The translations under genes and the position numbers were made by a program. Positions 1-7,173 of a DNA stretch of 64,000 bases are shown in pieces. Numbering within the stretch: the first letter of the stretch is position 1; each line of letters begins with the position of its first letter. The stretch spans positions 110,168-174,167 of the forward strand of contig JAJEIQ010000078.1 in assembly GCA_022827905.1 (NCBI GenBank). Reading direction: 5' to 3'. Origin of the DNA: Pseudomonadales bacterium. GTDB lineage: Bacteria; Pseudomonadota; Gammaproteobacteria; Pseudomonadales; Azotimanducaceae. Under the pieces are notes generated by a model. The model ran no database searches, had not been told where the DNA came from, and saw nothing but the letters and a program-made list of their open reading frames with translations.

Positions 1-447
1 GGATTTCACTCTCAAGCGGACTGACTGCCGTAGCAATCTAGATGCATCAAAGGTTTGCATTCGGCTCCCGTCGTTGTCAGTTATGGCTGATCGCTAGCAC
101 CTAAGGGAGACAGGGACACACACGAATTCAGTTCCACATCTGACATTGCAGTGAAGTCAAACCGAACAAGCGGGCGATTGCATAGCGGGCGAACGTCAAC
201 CAGTCGCCAACACACGAAAGGCTGAGCTACTTCACCGGAATTCGCAGCGAGCGGCCATGTTACAGGCCCGTTAGTGCAACCTCCTGCGACGGCTTTTGGT
301 AATGACGTGCTGCCTGCCAGCCGATACCCAGTCACCCGTGACGGGCGTGGGCTGGCGCTTCCGAAGTTCCCTTCGGGGCGAAGCCCACGGGTCCACTAGT
401 TTGACTTCCATGTGTCAATGTCAATCGAAAATTGCAGGGAGCAGTTT
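1..447. other. Non-coding or decayed sequence at the left edge
   Basis: I find no convincing gene here. The short open frames have no recognisable motif and several run antisense to the repeat at 109-240. The segment holds repeat copy A and then the point where the truncated PIN toxin loses its homology near 450. It reads as the scar of several insertions or deletions. Confidence 0.5.
109..240. repeat. Diverged direct repeat, copy A
   Basis: From about 115 (GGGACACACACGAATTCA) to about 235 (GGCTGAGCTACTTCAC) this matches 3210-3336 in the same orientation, almost without gaps and with many substitutions. Shared blocks include CATCTGACA, GTCAAACCGA and CAAGC followed by GGCGAT. In one frame both copies give related peptides (VKPNKRAIA here, VKPSKQAIA in copy B), so the repeat may derive from an old coding sequence such as a mobile-element gene. 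No transposase can be identified. Confidence 0.6.
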
Positions 448-540
448 TTATGTTGCCATTGACACGGGGCCATGCCACGACCTAGGCTCCGGTTCGAGCT
501 GCCTCAGCCCCGACACGACGTTCGTGTCCACCAGTATCAC
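448..540 (-). pseudogene. Truncated VapC/FitB-type PIN-domain toxin
   Basis: A GTG at 540, 13 bases after the antitoxin stop, opens a frame reading VILVDTNVVSGLRQLEPEP. This is the classic N-terminus of PIN-domain toxins, including the first catalytic Asp in VDTN. Past PEP the expected continuation (VVAW) sits in another frame, and after that nothing resembles a PIN domain. The remaining acidic residues and most of the usual length of about 130-140 residues are missing. No active ribonuclease can be made from it. Confidence 0.6.
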
Positions 541-553
541 GTCGCGCCCGGAT

Positions 554-799
554 TCAGTCGAAGGACGGGGGCTCGCGGGAGCCGCTCCGCGGACGCAGCT
601 CCAAGCCCACACCGTTAGTTGGTCCGAAGTACAACCGGATGATGCTTGCGAGGTCGCGCTTCTCCGCATTGGCCCCAACGGCATCGCCTGGAGTCAGCCG
701 GGCCTCCTCCTCCTCCATGGATCGGCCGTTGCCGACCGCGCGCACGCGCAGCCGCGCCTTAACGTCGTTGTCGAGGTTCCGGATCGTGATACTCGCCAT
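554..799 (-). CDS. FitA/VapB-type ribbon-helix-helix antitoxin
   Basis: The product has 81 residues. It begins MASITIRNLDNDVKARLRVR and ends REPPSFD, both typical of FitA-like antitoxins. The N-terminal ribbon-helix-helix segment should bind the operon promoter, and the C-terminal part would cap a PIN toxin. The start at 799 was chosen because family homology begins exactly at this Met; the longer frame upstream has none. The middle reads MEEEEARLTPGDAVG, so some residues have drifted from the usual helix. Its toxin partner downstream is broken, which leaves an orphan antitoxin, either decaying or kept as a regulator or anti-addiction module. Confidence 0.65.
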   Translation of the reverse strand: MASITIRNLDNDVKARLRVRAVGNGRSMEEEEARLTPGDAVGANAEKRDLASIIRLYFGPTNGVGLELRPRSGSREPPSFD

Positions 800-1082
800 C
801 GGCGCAAGCGTCTCTAAGTCAGAGCACCCCAACGTACGTCCTGATTGCGATGCGATCAAGCGCCGAAACCGAGCGCTAGTGTCTTCACCGATTCGTGTGC
901 TGCTTGGACTGTCGTGGATCAAAGCCTCGAGAATTGGCCGGAGGCCGCAAGCTGAATCGGCGGGTCGCGCAATTGCCCCGAAGGAGTGCATGGGCATGTG
1001 TGTGCGAATTCGGTCAGCACACTGACGAGGAAATGGGGTAGTGGCTGGAGTAGAATTCACCCCAGAGAAATTGGAGAAAAAC
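800..1082. other. Intergenic region between antitoxin and tcmP
   Basis: This divergent intergenic stretch should carry the promoters of both the antitoxin and tcmP. Near 1002-1025 the string GTGTGCGAATTC followed by CACACTGAC resembles the opening of the repeats at 109-240 and 3205-3336, a possible third, very short copy. No gene is evident; the open frame at 639-1025 on the plus strand is antisense to the antitoxin. Confidence 0.4.
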
Positions 1083-2171
1083 ATGCCGCCGAGAACCACG
1101 CTTTGGCCGCAGGATGAACAAACTCAGGGAAAACACTTGGTGCTACGCTCTTACCTTGATGGGTGGTTCCCGATACTCGGATCGTGGAACAATCGCCTTC
1201 TGTTCATCGATGGTTTTGCCGGACCAGGTGAGTACGACCATGGGGAACCCGGATCTCCAGTGATCGGACTCGACTGCGTTAAGCGATGCAAAATCGCAGG
1301 TGGATTGGAGGGCGTAGAGGTCGTATCTGTGTTCATAGAGTCTGACAAGGGAAGATTCAAACACCTTGAAAGCCTTATGAAAAAGCGCGAGCGAGAGGAT
1401 GGGAAGCACGGTATCGAACACCAAGTGCTATATGGAAGCTTCGACGATCACATGACGCTTTTACTCGACTATCTCGACCAGCAGAACCAGAATCTCGCAC
1501 CGGCGTTTGTCATGATTGACCCATTCGGAGTCAAAGGAAGTCGCATGGGCCTCATCGAGAGGATCCTTGGCAATCCGAGGAGCGAGTGCATGATATCTTT
1601 CATGTACGAACCTATTCGACGATTTCAAAGTCGGCCGGAATTTGAGCAACCTTTAGATCAGCTGTTTGGAGATACGAGTTGGCGCGAGTGCTTGAACATG
1701 GAGGAAAAGGCGTCAAAGTCGTTTCTTCACGGTCTCTTTAGGAAACGCCTCAAAGCTTGCGGAGCTAAGCATGTCGTCCTATTTGAGGTTTGGCGCGAAA
1801 ACAGACACATATACACAATCTACTTTGCTACAGGGCACGAAAAAGGGTGTGACTTGATGAAGCAGGCCATTTGGAAGGCAGACCCCAGCGGAGGCTATGC
1901 AGTACGGGGCTATGCAGGCCGTCATGGCGTGTTGTTCGGCGCGGACACGGAGCCTTTAGCCAAGCAGCTTCGCGACCATTTTGGCAATGCTCCAACACCA
2001 ATTGAGGACATTGAGCAGTTTGTGATGAGCGATGCCACCGTATTCCATAAAGGTCAATTGCGGCAAAAAACACTTGCCCGTCTAGAGAGAAAGGCCCGGA
2101 TTTCCGTCCATCGCCCCCAAGGTAGCCGGGGATTTCCATCCGGCCGTGGCATCACCATTCAGTTTTGCTGA
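1083..2171 (+). CDS. tcmP: Three-Cys-motif partner protein TcmP
   Basis: This 362-residue protein starts MPPRTTLWPQDEQTQGKH and has the family's RLLFIDGFAGPG and FVMIDPFG motifs, which resemble a methyltransferase-like Rossmann core (GxG loop and DPFG). TcmP proteins are defined by genetic pairing with three-Cys-motif (Gp37/Gp68-like) proteins; the reaction is unknown. The ATG at 1083 is preferred over an upstream GTG at 1041 because GGAG lies 8 bases upstream and family similarity begins there. GC content is visibly lower than in the core genes, suggesting transfer. Its last 90 bases overlap the convergent partner gene. The C-terminal pattern (LRQKTLARLE, then FPSGRGITIQF) looks like the normal family end, so this gene appears intact. 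Confidence 0.8.
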   Translation: MPPRTTLWPQDEQTQGKHLVLRSYLDGWFPILGSWNNRLLFIDGFAGPGEYDHGEPGSPVIGLDCVKRCKIAGGLEGVEVVSVFIESDKGRFKHLESLMKKREREDGKHGIEHQVLYGSFDDHMTLLLDYLDQQNQNLAPAFVMIDPFGVKGSRMGLIERILGNPRSECMISFMYEPIRRFQSRPEFEQPLDQLFGDTSWRECLNMEEKASKSFLHGLFRKRLKACGAKHVVLFEVWRENRHIYTIYFATGHEKGCDLMKQAIWKADPSGGYAVRGYAGRHGVLFGADTEPLAKQLRDHFGNAPTPIEDIEQFVMSDATVFHKGQLRQKTLARLERKARISVHRPQGSRGFPSGRGITIQFC

Positions 2172-2981
2172 CGGGAATTCATCCCAAGTTTGCCCGTCCA
2201 GCGTTCGGCCGCTGGACTTCTTGCCAAACCGACCCATCAGGGTTGAATAGCGGGAATCGGTTGAGCGGGGAATCAAATCGAGGGAGCTGGTCGGTGCCCA
2301 ATCGCCCCACTGTTTGAAATGGAAAGGCACTTCATGCTGCACACACTGGTCCCGAAGGCTGCAGAACCAATCGGGATCGGTGGGCCTAGCCTTGGTGCCG
2401 CCACTTTCGCCGCCAGCGATGATCCAGTGCAAGGTGCCTTGACTGAGCCAGCCGCTAAGGTCAACCGCGCCCAGCAGGGGTTCGCAGGATAGGAATCGAA
2501 TGCGAGCCGGGTTTCTTTCCAAATGGGGCAACCGCTTCTCTGCCCAGCGCTGGTTTTCCGCCGTTGCGCCGAGCCAAACGTTGTCCGGCCAGCATTCCCC
2601 CCAAGGAGTTAACCGCTGAACTGCTTGGGGTCGCTTGGTAAGGAGCAGCCAATCCAATGAGGGCGTTTCCTCGATGAGGCGCCACAGTCGTTGACGCCAC
2701 TTGGACAACTCCGTTCCCCACTCGAAGACATCGGCCATTGAGGCGCAGAACACGCGCGCCCTGTGGCCTTGTCGTTCTGCCTTGGCATTCCAGCGGTGGG
2801 GTTGCTCCCAATAGGAGTCGTTCAGAAACCGCCGTGGCCGTCCATTGCTCCAAATGTCGAGACCAAGCCGCTTTGCCCAGACTTCAGCGTAGCAGTGGTC
2901 GCAGGCCGGAGACACCTTGGTGCAGCCCCACCACGGATTGAAGGTGTGGTCAGTCCATTCGATACGCGAGTTTTCTGCCAT
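2082..2981 (-). CDS. Gp37/Gp68 (DUF5131) family three-Cys-motif protein
   Basis: The product has 299 residues. Near the N-terminus WWGCTKVSPACDHCYAE places Cys20, Cys27 and Cys30 in the spacing that defines the three-Cys-motif partners of TcmP, and later blocks (LLLTKRPQ, WLGATAENQ, FLSCEPLLG, GGESGG) match the phage Gp37/Gp68 family. The cysteines probably bind a metal or Fe-S cluster and the fold is thought to be radical-SAM-like; no substrate is known. The start at 2981 is supported by a GAGGT about 8 bases upstream. Family similarity ends around LDGQTWDEFP. The last 28 residues are antisense to the end of tcmP and look like an extension after loss of the original stop. A palindromic operator candidate lies upstream. 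Confidence 0.8.
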   Translation of the reverse strand: MAENSRIEWTDHTFNPWWGCTKVSPACDHCYAEVWAKRLGLDIWSNGRPRRFLNDSYWEQPHRWNAKAERQGHRARVFCASMADVFEWGTELSKWRQRLWRLIEETPSLDWLLLTKRPQAVQRLTPWGECWPDNVWLGATAENQRWAEKRLPHLERNPARIRFLSCEPLLGAVDLSGWLSQGTLHWIIAGGESGGTKARPTDPDWFCSLRDQCVQHEVPFHFKQWGDWAPTSSLDLIPRSTDSRYSTLMGRFGKKSSGRTLDGQTWDEFPSAKLNGDATAGWKSPATLGAMDGNPGLSL

Positions 2982-3014
2982 GGACCAGTACCTCACTGCC
3001 ATATAGTGTTTTAA

Positions 3015-3036
3015 TATACAGTATTCGACCTGTATA
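3015..3036. promoter_or_regulatory. Candidate 22-bp palindromic operator
   Basis: TATACAG, 8 bases, CTGTATA is a perfect 7-bp inverted repeat in an AT-rich patch 34 bases upstream of the three-Cys-motif gene start. Size and symmetry fit a phage-type or XRE-type repressor operator. It is not a LexA box, whose half-sites are in the opposite order (CTGT then ACAG). No regulator gene is adjacent. Confidence 0.45.
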
Positions 3037-3539
3037 GCGCCAGTTTTCCCGGTGGCCCGACGTGGACCCGTTTCCGTGAAGGCCTGCATCAAGACGCTTG
3101 CGATTGCGTGGCATGATAAGCGGACGCCCATGAAATCGCAAGGAGATTGGCCCATAAGCTATTGATTATTAAACAAACGATGCGCTATATCCTTGAGGCT
3201 ATGAGGAGCTGGGACACACGCGAATTCAACCCCGCATCTGACACTAATGTGATGTCAAACCGAGCAAGCAGGCGATCGCATGGCTGGCGAACGCTAGCTG
3301 CTGGACAACACACCACAGGCTGATCTACTTCCCAGTGACGACTGTCTACTGGGCGGGCGGCTTCAACTAGGGGTGCTTCTCCTTCATCCCAACCTACGAC
3401 CCTGTGGACCTGTTCGCTTACGAACCCGGCTACAAGGGCTACACGTTCAACCGTGAAGCGCTCCGACGTGTTGTGGGCGCTTAAGGTTCAGACAATCGGC
3501 TAGCAGAAACTCGAGCAACCAGTCTCATGGCATCGGATC
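3037..3539. other. Decayed intergenic region between the three-Cys gene and the PLD-like gene
   Basis: No intact gene is visible. The stretch contains repeat copy B and, running on from it in one plus-strand frame, a remnant that reads through a TAG at 3368-3370 and ends at TAA 3482-3484. The remnant includes PTYDPVDLFAYEPGYKGYT and looks like the C-terminus of a real protein that I cannot name. The rest shows nothing recognisable. Confidence 0.45.
3205..3336. repeat. Diverged direct repeat, copy B
   Basis: This matches copy A at 109-240 in the same orientation. It begins GGGACACACGCGAATTCA, passes through CATCTGACAC and GTCAAACCGAGCAAGC, and ends GGCTGATCTACTTCCC. The two copies flank the antitoxin, tcmP and three-Cys segment, as expected if a duplicated target or two related element remnants bound an inserted block. 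Divergence between copies means the event is not recent. Confidence 0.6.
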
Positions 3540-5015
3540 CTAGATGCAGTCAAATTCGATCTCTATCGTTGACGACTCCCCGCTGGGAGTGTTGTGGATG
3601 ATTCGATTGAGATCGCTTCCTTGCTGCTTCCATAGCTTCCGCATCGCCCGACACGCCATCCGCATCCTGTTTTCTTTCGACTCGCCGACCACTCGGCGAT
3701 GCAAGTCGCCCGAAACCACCGGGATGGAAGTGTGGCCGGCATTTCGAGCATTGCGAAGCAATTCGAGAAGTTCCTCGTCAAAGTCCCGCTGTGCAAAAGG
3801 GGGCGACGTGGCCGCGGCCGAATCGGTGCCCGTCGGATTCGGCCAGTCGAGGCCGTCGAGAAAGGACTTGGCGACCTTGCCGTGGAGACCGAAGGCGTTC
3901 TGAAGTCGCTCATTCAGCCATGCAAGTCCCTCGGCAGATAGATTAACCCCTGCCTGCTGCAGGTATGCGCGGCGGGGATTGATGTTCCCATGTCCGCGTG
4001 CTGAGTTGCGCTGGGTGGACGCGAACGAGTCCGCGTCGAGCGATTCCATTAGCGCGTTGAGCGACACGCCGTCTCCCACCGTGCCATCGACGAACTCGGC
4101 GTGGTGGACGCGCACATAGTAGGGCCAGTCAAGGACCCACTCGCGTAGTGCAATGTCATCAGCGGTCGGTTCGTCACGCCCGGGCTGATGCTCAAGTGCG
4201 ATGGCACGGCCAAAGACTCGAATGTCCGGCTCGTCAGTCAGCCGAGCAATGAACATGACCGCGCCATCCTTGAGGGCTCTGGGCCACTTGGTCTTGGAAT
4301 AGTTAAGTGTCCGATGGCAGCCCGACACCTGAACTTCCTCCTGGATGGAAGTTGAGGTGGGGGCACGGTCTTTCGCAGTACCAAGGAATTTCACGAACGC
4401 TTGCGGGGCCTCCGAGAATATTGTCGGCGCCTCGGCTCTCGGTTGGTCGATGAAGCCCGCATCGGCTCCAAAGTCATCGAGTCCGGCTGGTGCGTGAGGT
4501 CGTCCCCCGGAGGCGAGATGGCGCTTGACCCTGCCATCCCACTCCTCCAGCCGATCGCACAAGAGATCGGTCCCCGCCCGCTGCCAGAGATCGTCAAAGT
4601 AGTCATGGCAGCTGGCGACGGCAGCCACGTCTTCCGTGGCCATGCCCAGTTCGCGGTTCCTGCCGAGCCCAGCCTCCGTCAGGTTGACGGAGGCGACAAT
4701 CGCCCGGCTCGATCCAAAAAGGTAGAGCTTGGCGTGAAGCCCGCTGATTCCCCGGATGGCTGCGCCGGCATTCAGCAGCGCTCTCAACGCGTCGATATCG
4801 CTCACGCCTTCAGCAAAGTCCCGCAGGTTAAATCGGGTTATGACCTGAATGCTCTCAGCTCGTGGGGAGAGAAGGCGGTCAATCGAGCGGCGCTTGATGA
4901 ACGGGCACACAATCCGGAGCTTCGTGTGGTCTAAACGCAGGGCATCGCTCAACTCAGACGCCCAGTTGCGGTCTACCAATCGGAAAGTCACGTGACTAAC
5001 TCCAAACTGCTGCAA
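3540..5015 (-). CDS. Phospholipase-D-like domain protein, putative defence nuclease
   Basis: This 491-residue protein has one PLD-type half-site: HAKLYLFG (His94, Lys96) followed by ASVNLTEAG (Asn111, Glu114). One HKD half-site per chain implies a dimer, as in BfiI and related nucleases. Residues about 200-350 form a second domain (VKFLG, then LNYSKTKWPRAL) that I cannot assign but which might read nucleic acid. The C-terminal 70 residues (IPVVSGDLHRRV) look helical and DNA-binding-like. The frame opens with TTG at 5015; a GTG at 4991 is an alternative, so the start is uncertain. It sits next to a restriction-modification pair but on the opposite strand. A nuclease role is inferred from family and neighbours; a lipase role is unlikely. 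Confidence 0.6.
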   Translation of the reverse strand: MQQFGVSHVTFRLVDRNWASELSDALRLDHTKLRIVCPFIKRRSIDRLLSPRAESIQVITRFNLRDFAEGVSDIDALRALLNAGAAIRGISGLHAKLYLFGSSRAIVASVNLTEAGLGRNRELGMATEDVAAVASCHDYFDDLWQRAGTDLLCDRLEEWDGRVKRHLASGGRPHAPAGLDDFGADAGFIDQPRAEAPTIFSEAPQAFVKFLGTAKDRAPTSTSIQEEVQVSGCHRTLNYSKTKWPRALKDGAVMFIARLTDEPDIRVFGRAIALEHQPGRDEPTADDIALREWVLDWPYYVRVHHAEFVDGTVGDGVSLNALMESLDADSFASTQRNSARGHGNINPRRAYLQQAGVNLSAEGLAWLNERLQNAFGLHGKVAKSFLDGLDWPNPTGTDSAAATSPPFAQRDFDEELLELLRNARNAGHTSIPVVSGDLHRRVVGESKENRMRMACRAMRKLWKQQGSDLNRIIHNTPSGESSTIEIEFDCI

Positions 5016-5396
5016 ATGGCCGATGCCGCTAGGTCATGGCGTGATCGACTATGGGAGGGCTGACTCAGGAGCCGGGTACTTTATCACCGTCAAAGCAATG
5101 CTGTTTGCACTTCGATCTGATCACTGAGTTTCATCCTAGTGAGGCTGAGGCGATAGCATAGGAACGTAGAGGCCGTGGTGAATTCAGAATTGAAGAGCTT
5201 CAGCAATAGTGCAACTCGCCTATCGATACTTCTGGTCACGACAACTAGGCCCTCGCTACCGTGGTGTGAGCGTCCAGCCAACGCCAAAGTCGCCAAAGCA
5301 TGGGTCTTGGGCTACCTCGTTGACTCCGGGCCGGACGACCCGCGATCACCCCGAAACTTGCCCTGACGCCACCAGTCCATCACACTACCGGCCAGA
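5016..5396. other. Divergent intergenic region upstream of the restriction-modification pair
   Basis: This gap separates the PLD-like gene and the methyltransferase and should hold both promoters. Short plus-strand frames (5175-5366, 5209-5400) have no recognisable motif and no clear ribosome-binding site. I looked for a small control (C) protein gene, common in such systems, and saw none. Confidence 0.4.
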
Positions 5397-6374
5397 ATGA
5401 GCGATCCCATCCCCACCACGGTCGCGGACCAGCCGCCCCTCGACAATCAAGCCCCGGCTTCCCCGTCGCCCGGCGCGAACCGCAGCAGTGCGGTTCGCCA
5501 GCAGCACCTGATTCCGCCGTGCCCGTATCGTCGGCTCTCGGATTCCGCTTCTCGCGTTTCCGCAATTGTCGATCCCCTGCTGATCTGCGGGGACGCTGGG
5601 CGAGCGCTTCGCCTGCTGCCTTCTGAATCCATCCAGACCGTCGTTACGTCGCCGCCGTACTGGTCGCTGAGGGACTACCAAGTGCCCGATCAGATTGGCT
5701 GCGACGACAGCCTAGGCTCGTACGTCGAAAGCCTCGTCAGCGCTTTTGACGAACTGCGGCGTGTGCTTCGCCCTGACGGCACCGTTTGGCTCAACGTCGG
5801 CGATTCGTACACTTCGGGCAACAGGCGCTACCGAGCTCCGGATCGCAAGAATCGAGCGCGCGCCATGCAAGTCAGGCCGCGAACGCCCAAAGGGCTCAAA
5901 CCCAAGGATCTGATCGGAGTCCCGTGGCGGCTCGCGTTCGCGCTGCAGGATGCTGGCTGGTGGGTTCGCAGCGAGGTCATTTGGCACAAGCCCAATGCGC
6001 ACCCCGAGTCCGTGCGAGACCGGCCCACTAAGGCGCATGAGACCGTATTCCTGCTTTCGAAGGAGCAGGACTACTATTACGACGTCGCCGCCGTGACTGG
6101 CCCCAACGGTCGGCGGCTGCGAAACGTATGGGACATTCCGACTGAGCCGCTGAAGCGGGCGAACGGTCAAGACGACGACCATCCCGCCATGATGCCCCTG
6201 TCGCTCGCCCGGCGGTGCGTTGCGGTCACGAGCAGAACGAACGATGTCGTGCTCGATCCGTATGCTGGCTCCGGCACAACGCTGCTAGCCGCTCAAGGGC
6301 TCGGTCGCCGGTGGGTCGGCATCGAACTCAACCCATCTTTCGTGGAGCTCATTGAACGACGGCTTGGCCTGTGA
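5397..6374 (+). CDS. Type II DNA (cytosine-N4)-type methyltransferase
   Basis: The product has 325 residues. The catalytic motif TSPPYW (residues about 84-89) comes before the SAM-binding motif DPYAGSGTT (about 287-295), the order of the beta class. SPPY rather than DPPY favours N4-cytosine methylation. Blocks such as GTVWLNVGDSY, GVPWRLAFALQ and EVIWHKPN are typical of this group. The first 60 residues show no conserved motif. The stop overlaps the start of the nuclease gene (GTGA), so the two are translated together. Because the partner resembles SmaI, which cuts CCCGGG and is protected by an N4-cytosine enzyme, the likely target is CCCGGG; that is inference. Confidence 0.85.
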   Translation: MSDPIPTTVADQPPLDNQAPASPSPGANRSSAVRQQHLIPPCPYRRLSDSASRVSAIVDPLLICGDAGRALRLLPSESIQTVVTSPPYWSLRDYQVPDQIGCDDSLGSYVESLVSAFDELRRVLRPDGTVWLNVGDSYTSGNRRYRAPDRKNRARAMQVRPRTPKGLKPKDLIGVPWRLAFALQDAGWWVRSEVIWHKPNAHPESVRDRPTKAHETVFLLSKEQDYYYDVAAVTGPNGRRLRNVWDIPTEPLKRANGQDDDHPAMMPLSLARRCVAVTSRTNDVVLDPYAGSGTTLLAAQGLGRRWVGIELNPSFVELIERRLGL

Positions 6375-7132
6375 CGCTTGAGGAACTCAAGGCGAGACTC
6401 GATTCGTTCTCCCCGGCCAAGATCGCCTTCGTTGCTACGGTCGTCGAGTCGCTGTCTAACCCATCTCAGGCCAACATCCGCTCCCAAGGCACTTGGCTTA
6501 CCGGGGTCCCTGAGTGGATCGAGTACTTCGGACTCGCACTTTCGGTCCATCACGCAGCGACCACGGTTCCCCTTGGATTGACTTCGTTCGAGGCCGTGTT
6601 CCGCAATGCGTGCTCCCATGTTGGATGGCCTGTGACGCCACCCAGTTCGGCCACCCAGCGCTTTGTGGACCTCTCTGTGCGCGCCGGCTCCGGCCGTGCG
6701 AGGCACCTTTCGTTGAAGTCCACCGCTGCCAAGGGGCTTTCTCCAACGACCGTTCACATTTCGAAGCTCACCGAAGCGGCGTGGATACAGGACACTCGCA
6801 CGCCCGCGGCTCGACGGCAGGCCACGCTTGAGCTCTTCGCAGCCTACCAAGGTGTCGTGACGTCCATACTCATGCTCCGCGCCTTCCGTGCGGAAGAGGA
6901 TGACGAGGCTCCGCGACTCTATCAGCTCGTCGAGATACCCGGAGGGCTGTTCGACTCGATCCAGCACGAGCCGCTTGCCGCCTTCCAGAGCGATGCACCC
7001 GTCATTCCGTGCAGGGATGCCGACGGGCAGACAATCGCCCGGGTCGCGTTGGACCGTTCCGATGCGAAGATCACGGTGCGCAGCATCCAACTTGATGCCT
7101 GCACGGTGCACGCCGAGTGGGCTCGGGACTAG
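6371..7132 (+). CDS. SmaI-like type II restriction endonuclease
   Basis: This 253-residue protein is close in length to SmaI (about 247). As I recall the SmaI sequence, matching blocks occur in the same order: LSLKSTAAKGLS with VHISKLTE (SmaI LKTEAAKNIS, HVSKW), YQLVEIPGGL (SmaI YQLVEIPKSL), and a C-terminal IQLDACTVHAEW (SmaI LNLEHCIVHGVW). Asp100 and Lys116 are candidate PD-(D/E)XK metal-site residues. The gene starts with GTG inside the methyltransferase stop, so protective methylation is made first. It should cut unmethylated DNA, probably CCCGGG. The reading frame is complete, so it may be active. The similarity was recalled from memory, not computed. Confidence 0.75.
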   Translation: MTLEELKARLDSFSPAKIAFVATVVESLSNPSQANIRSQGTWLTGVPEWIEYFGLALSVHHAATTVPLGLTSFEAVFRNACSHVGWPVTPPSSATQRFVDLSVRAGSGRARHLSLKSTAAKGLSPTTVHISKLTEAAWIQDTRTPAARRQATLELFAAYQGVVTSILMLRAFRAEEDDEAPRLYQLVEIPGGLFDSIQHEPLAAFQSDAPVIPCRDADGQTIARVALDRSDAKITVRSIQLDACTVHAEWARD

Positions 7133-7173
7133 CGCAAAGCCATTGACATGGGCAGCTACGCCGGCCGCCTCGG

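Noticed and set aside
1..12. Match of the window start (GGATTTCACT) to bases just upstream of the IS4 transposase at the right end
   Set aside because: Only about 10-12 bases agree and the flanks differ, so it is likely chance rather than a second IS end.
3015..3036. LexA/SOS box upstream of the three-Cys gene
   Set aside because: LexA sites read CTGT-N8-ACAG; here the half-sites are reversed (ACAG-N8-CTGT), so it is kept only as an unassigned operator.
5175..5366. Possible control-protein gene upstream of the methyltransferase
   Set aside because: The 63-codon frame lacks a helix-turn-helix pattern and ribosome-binding site.
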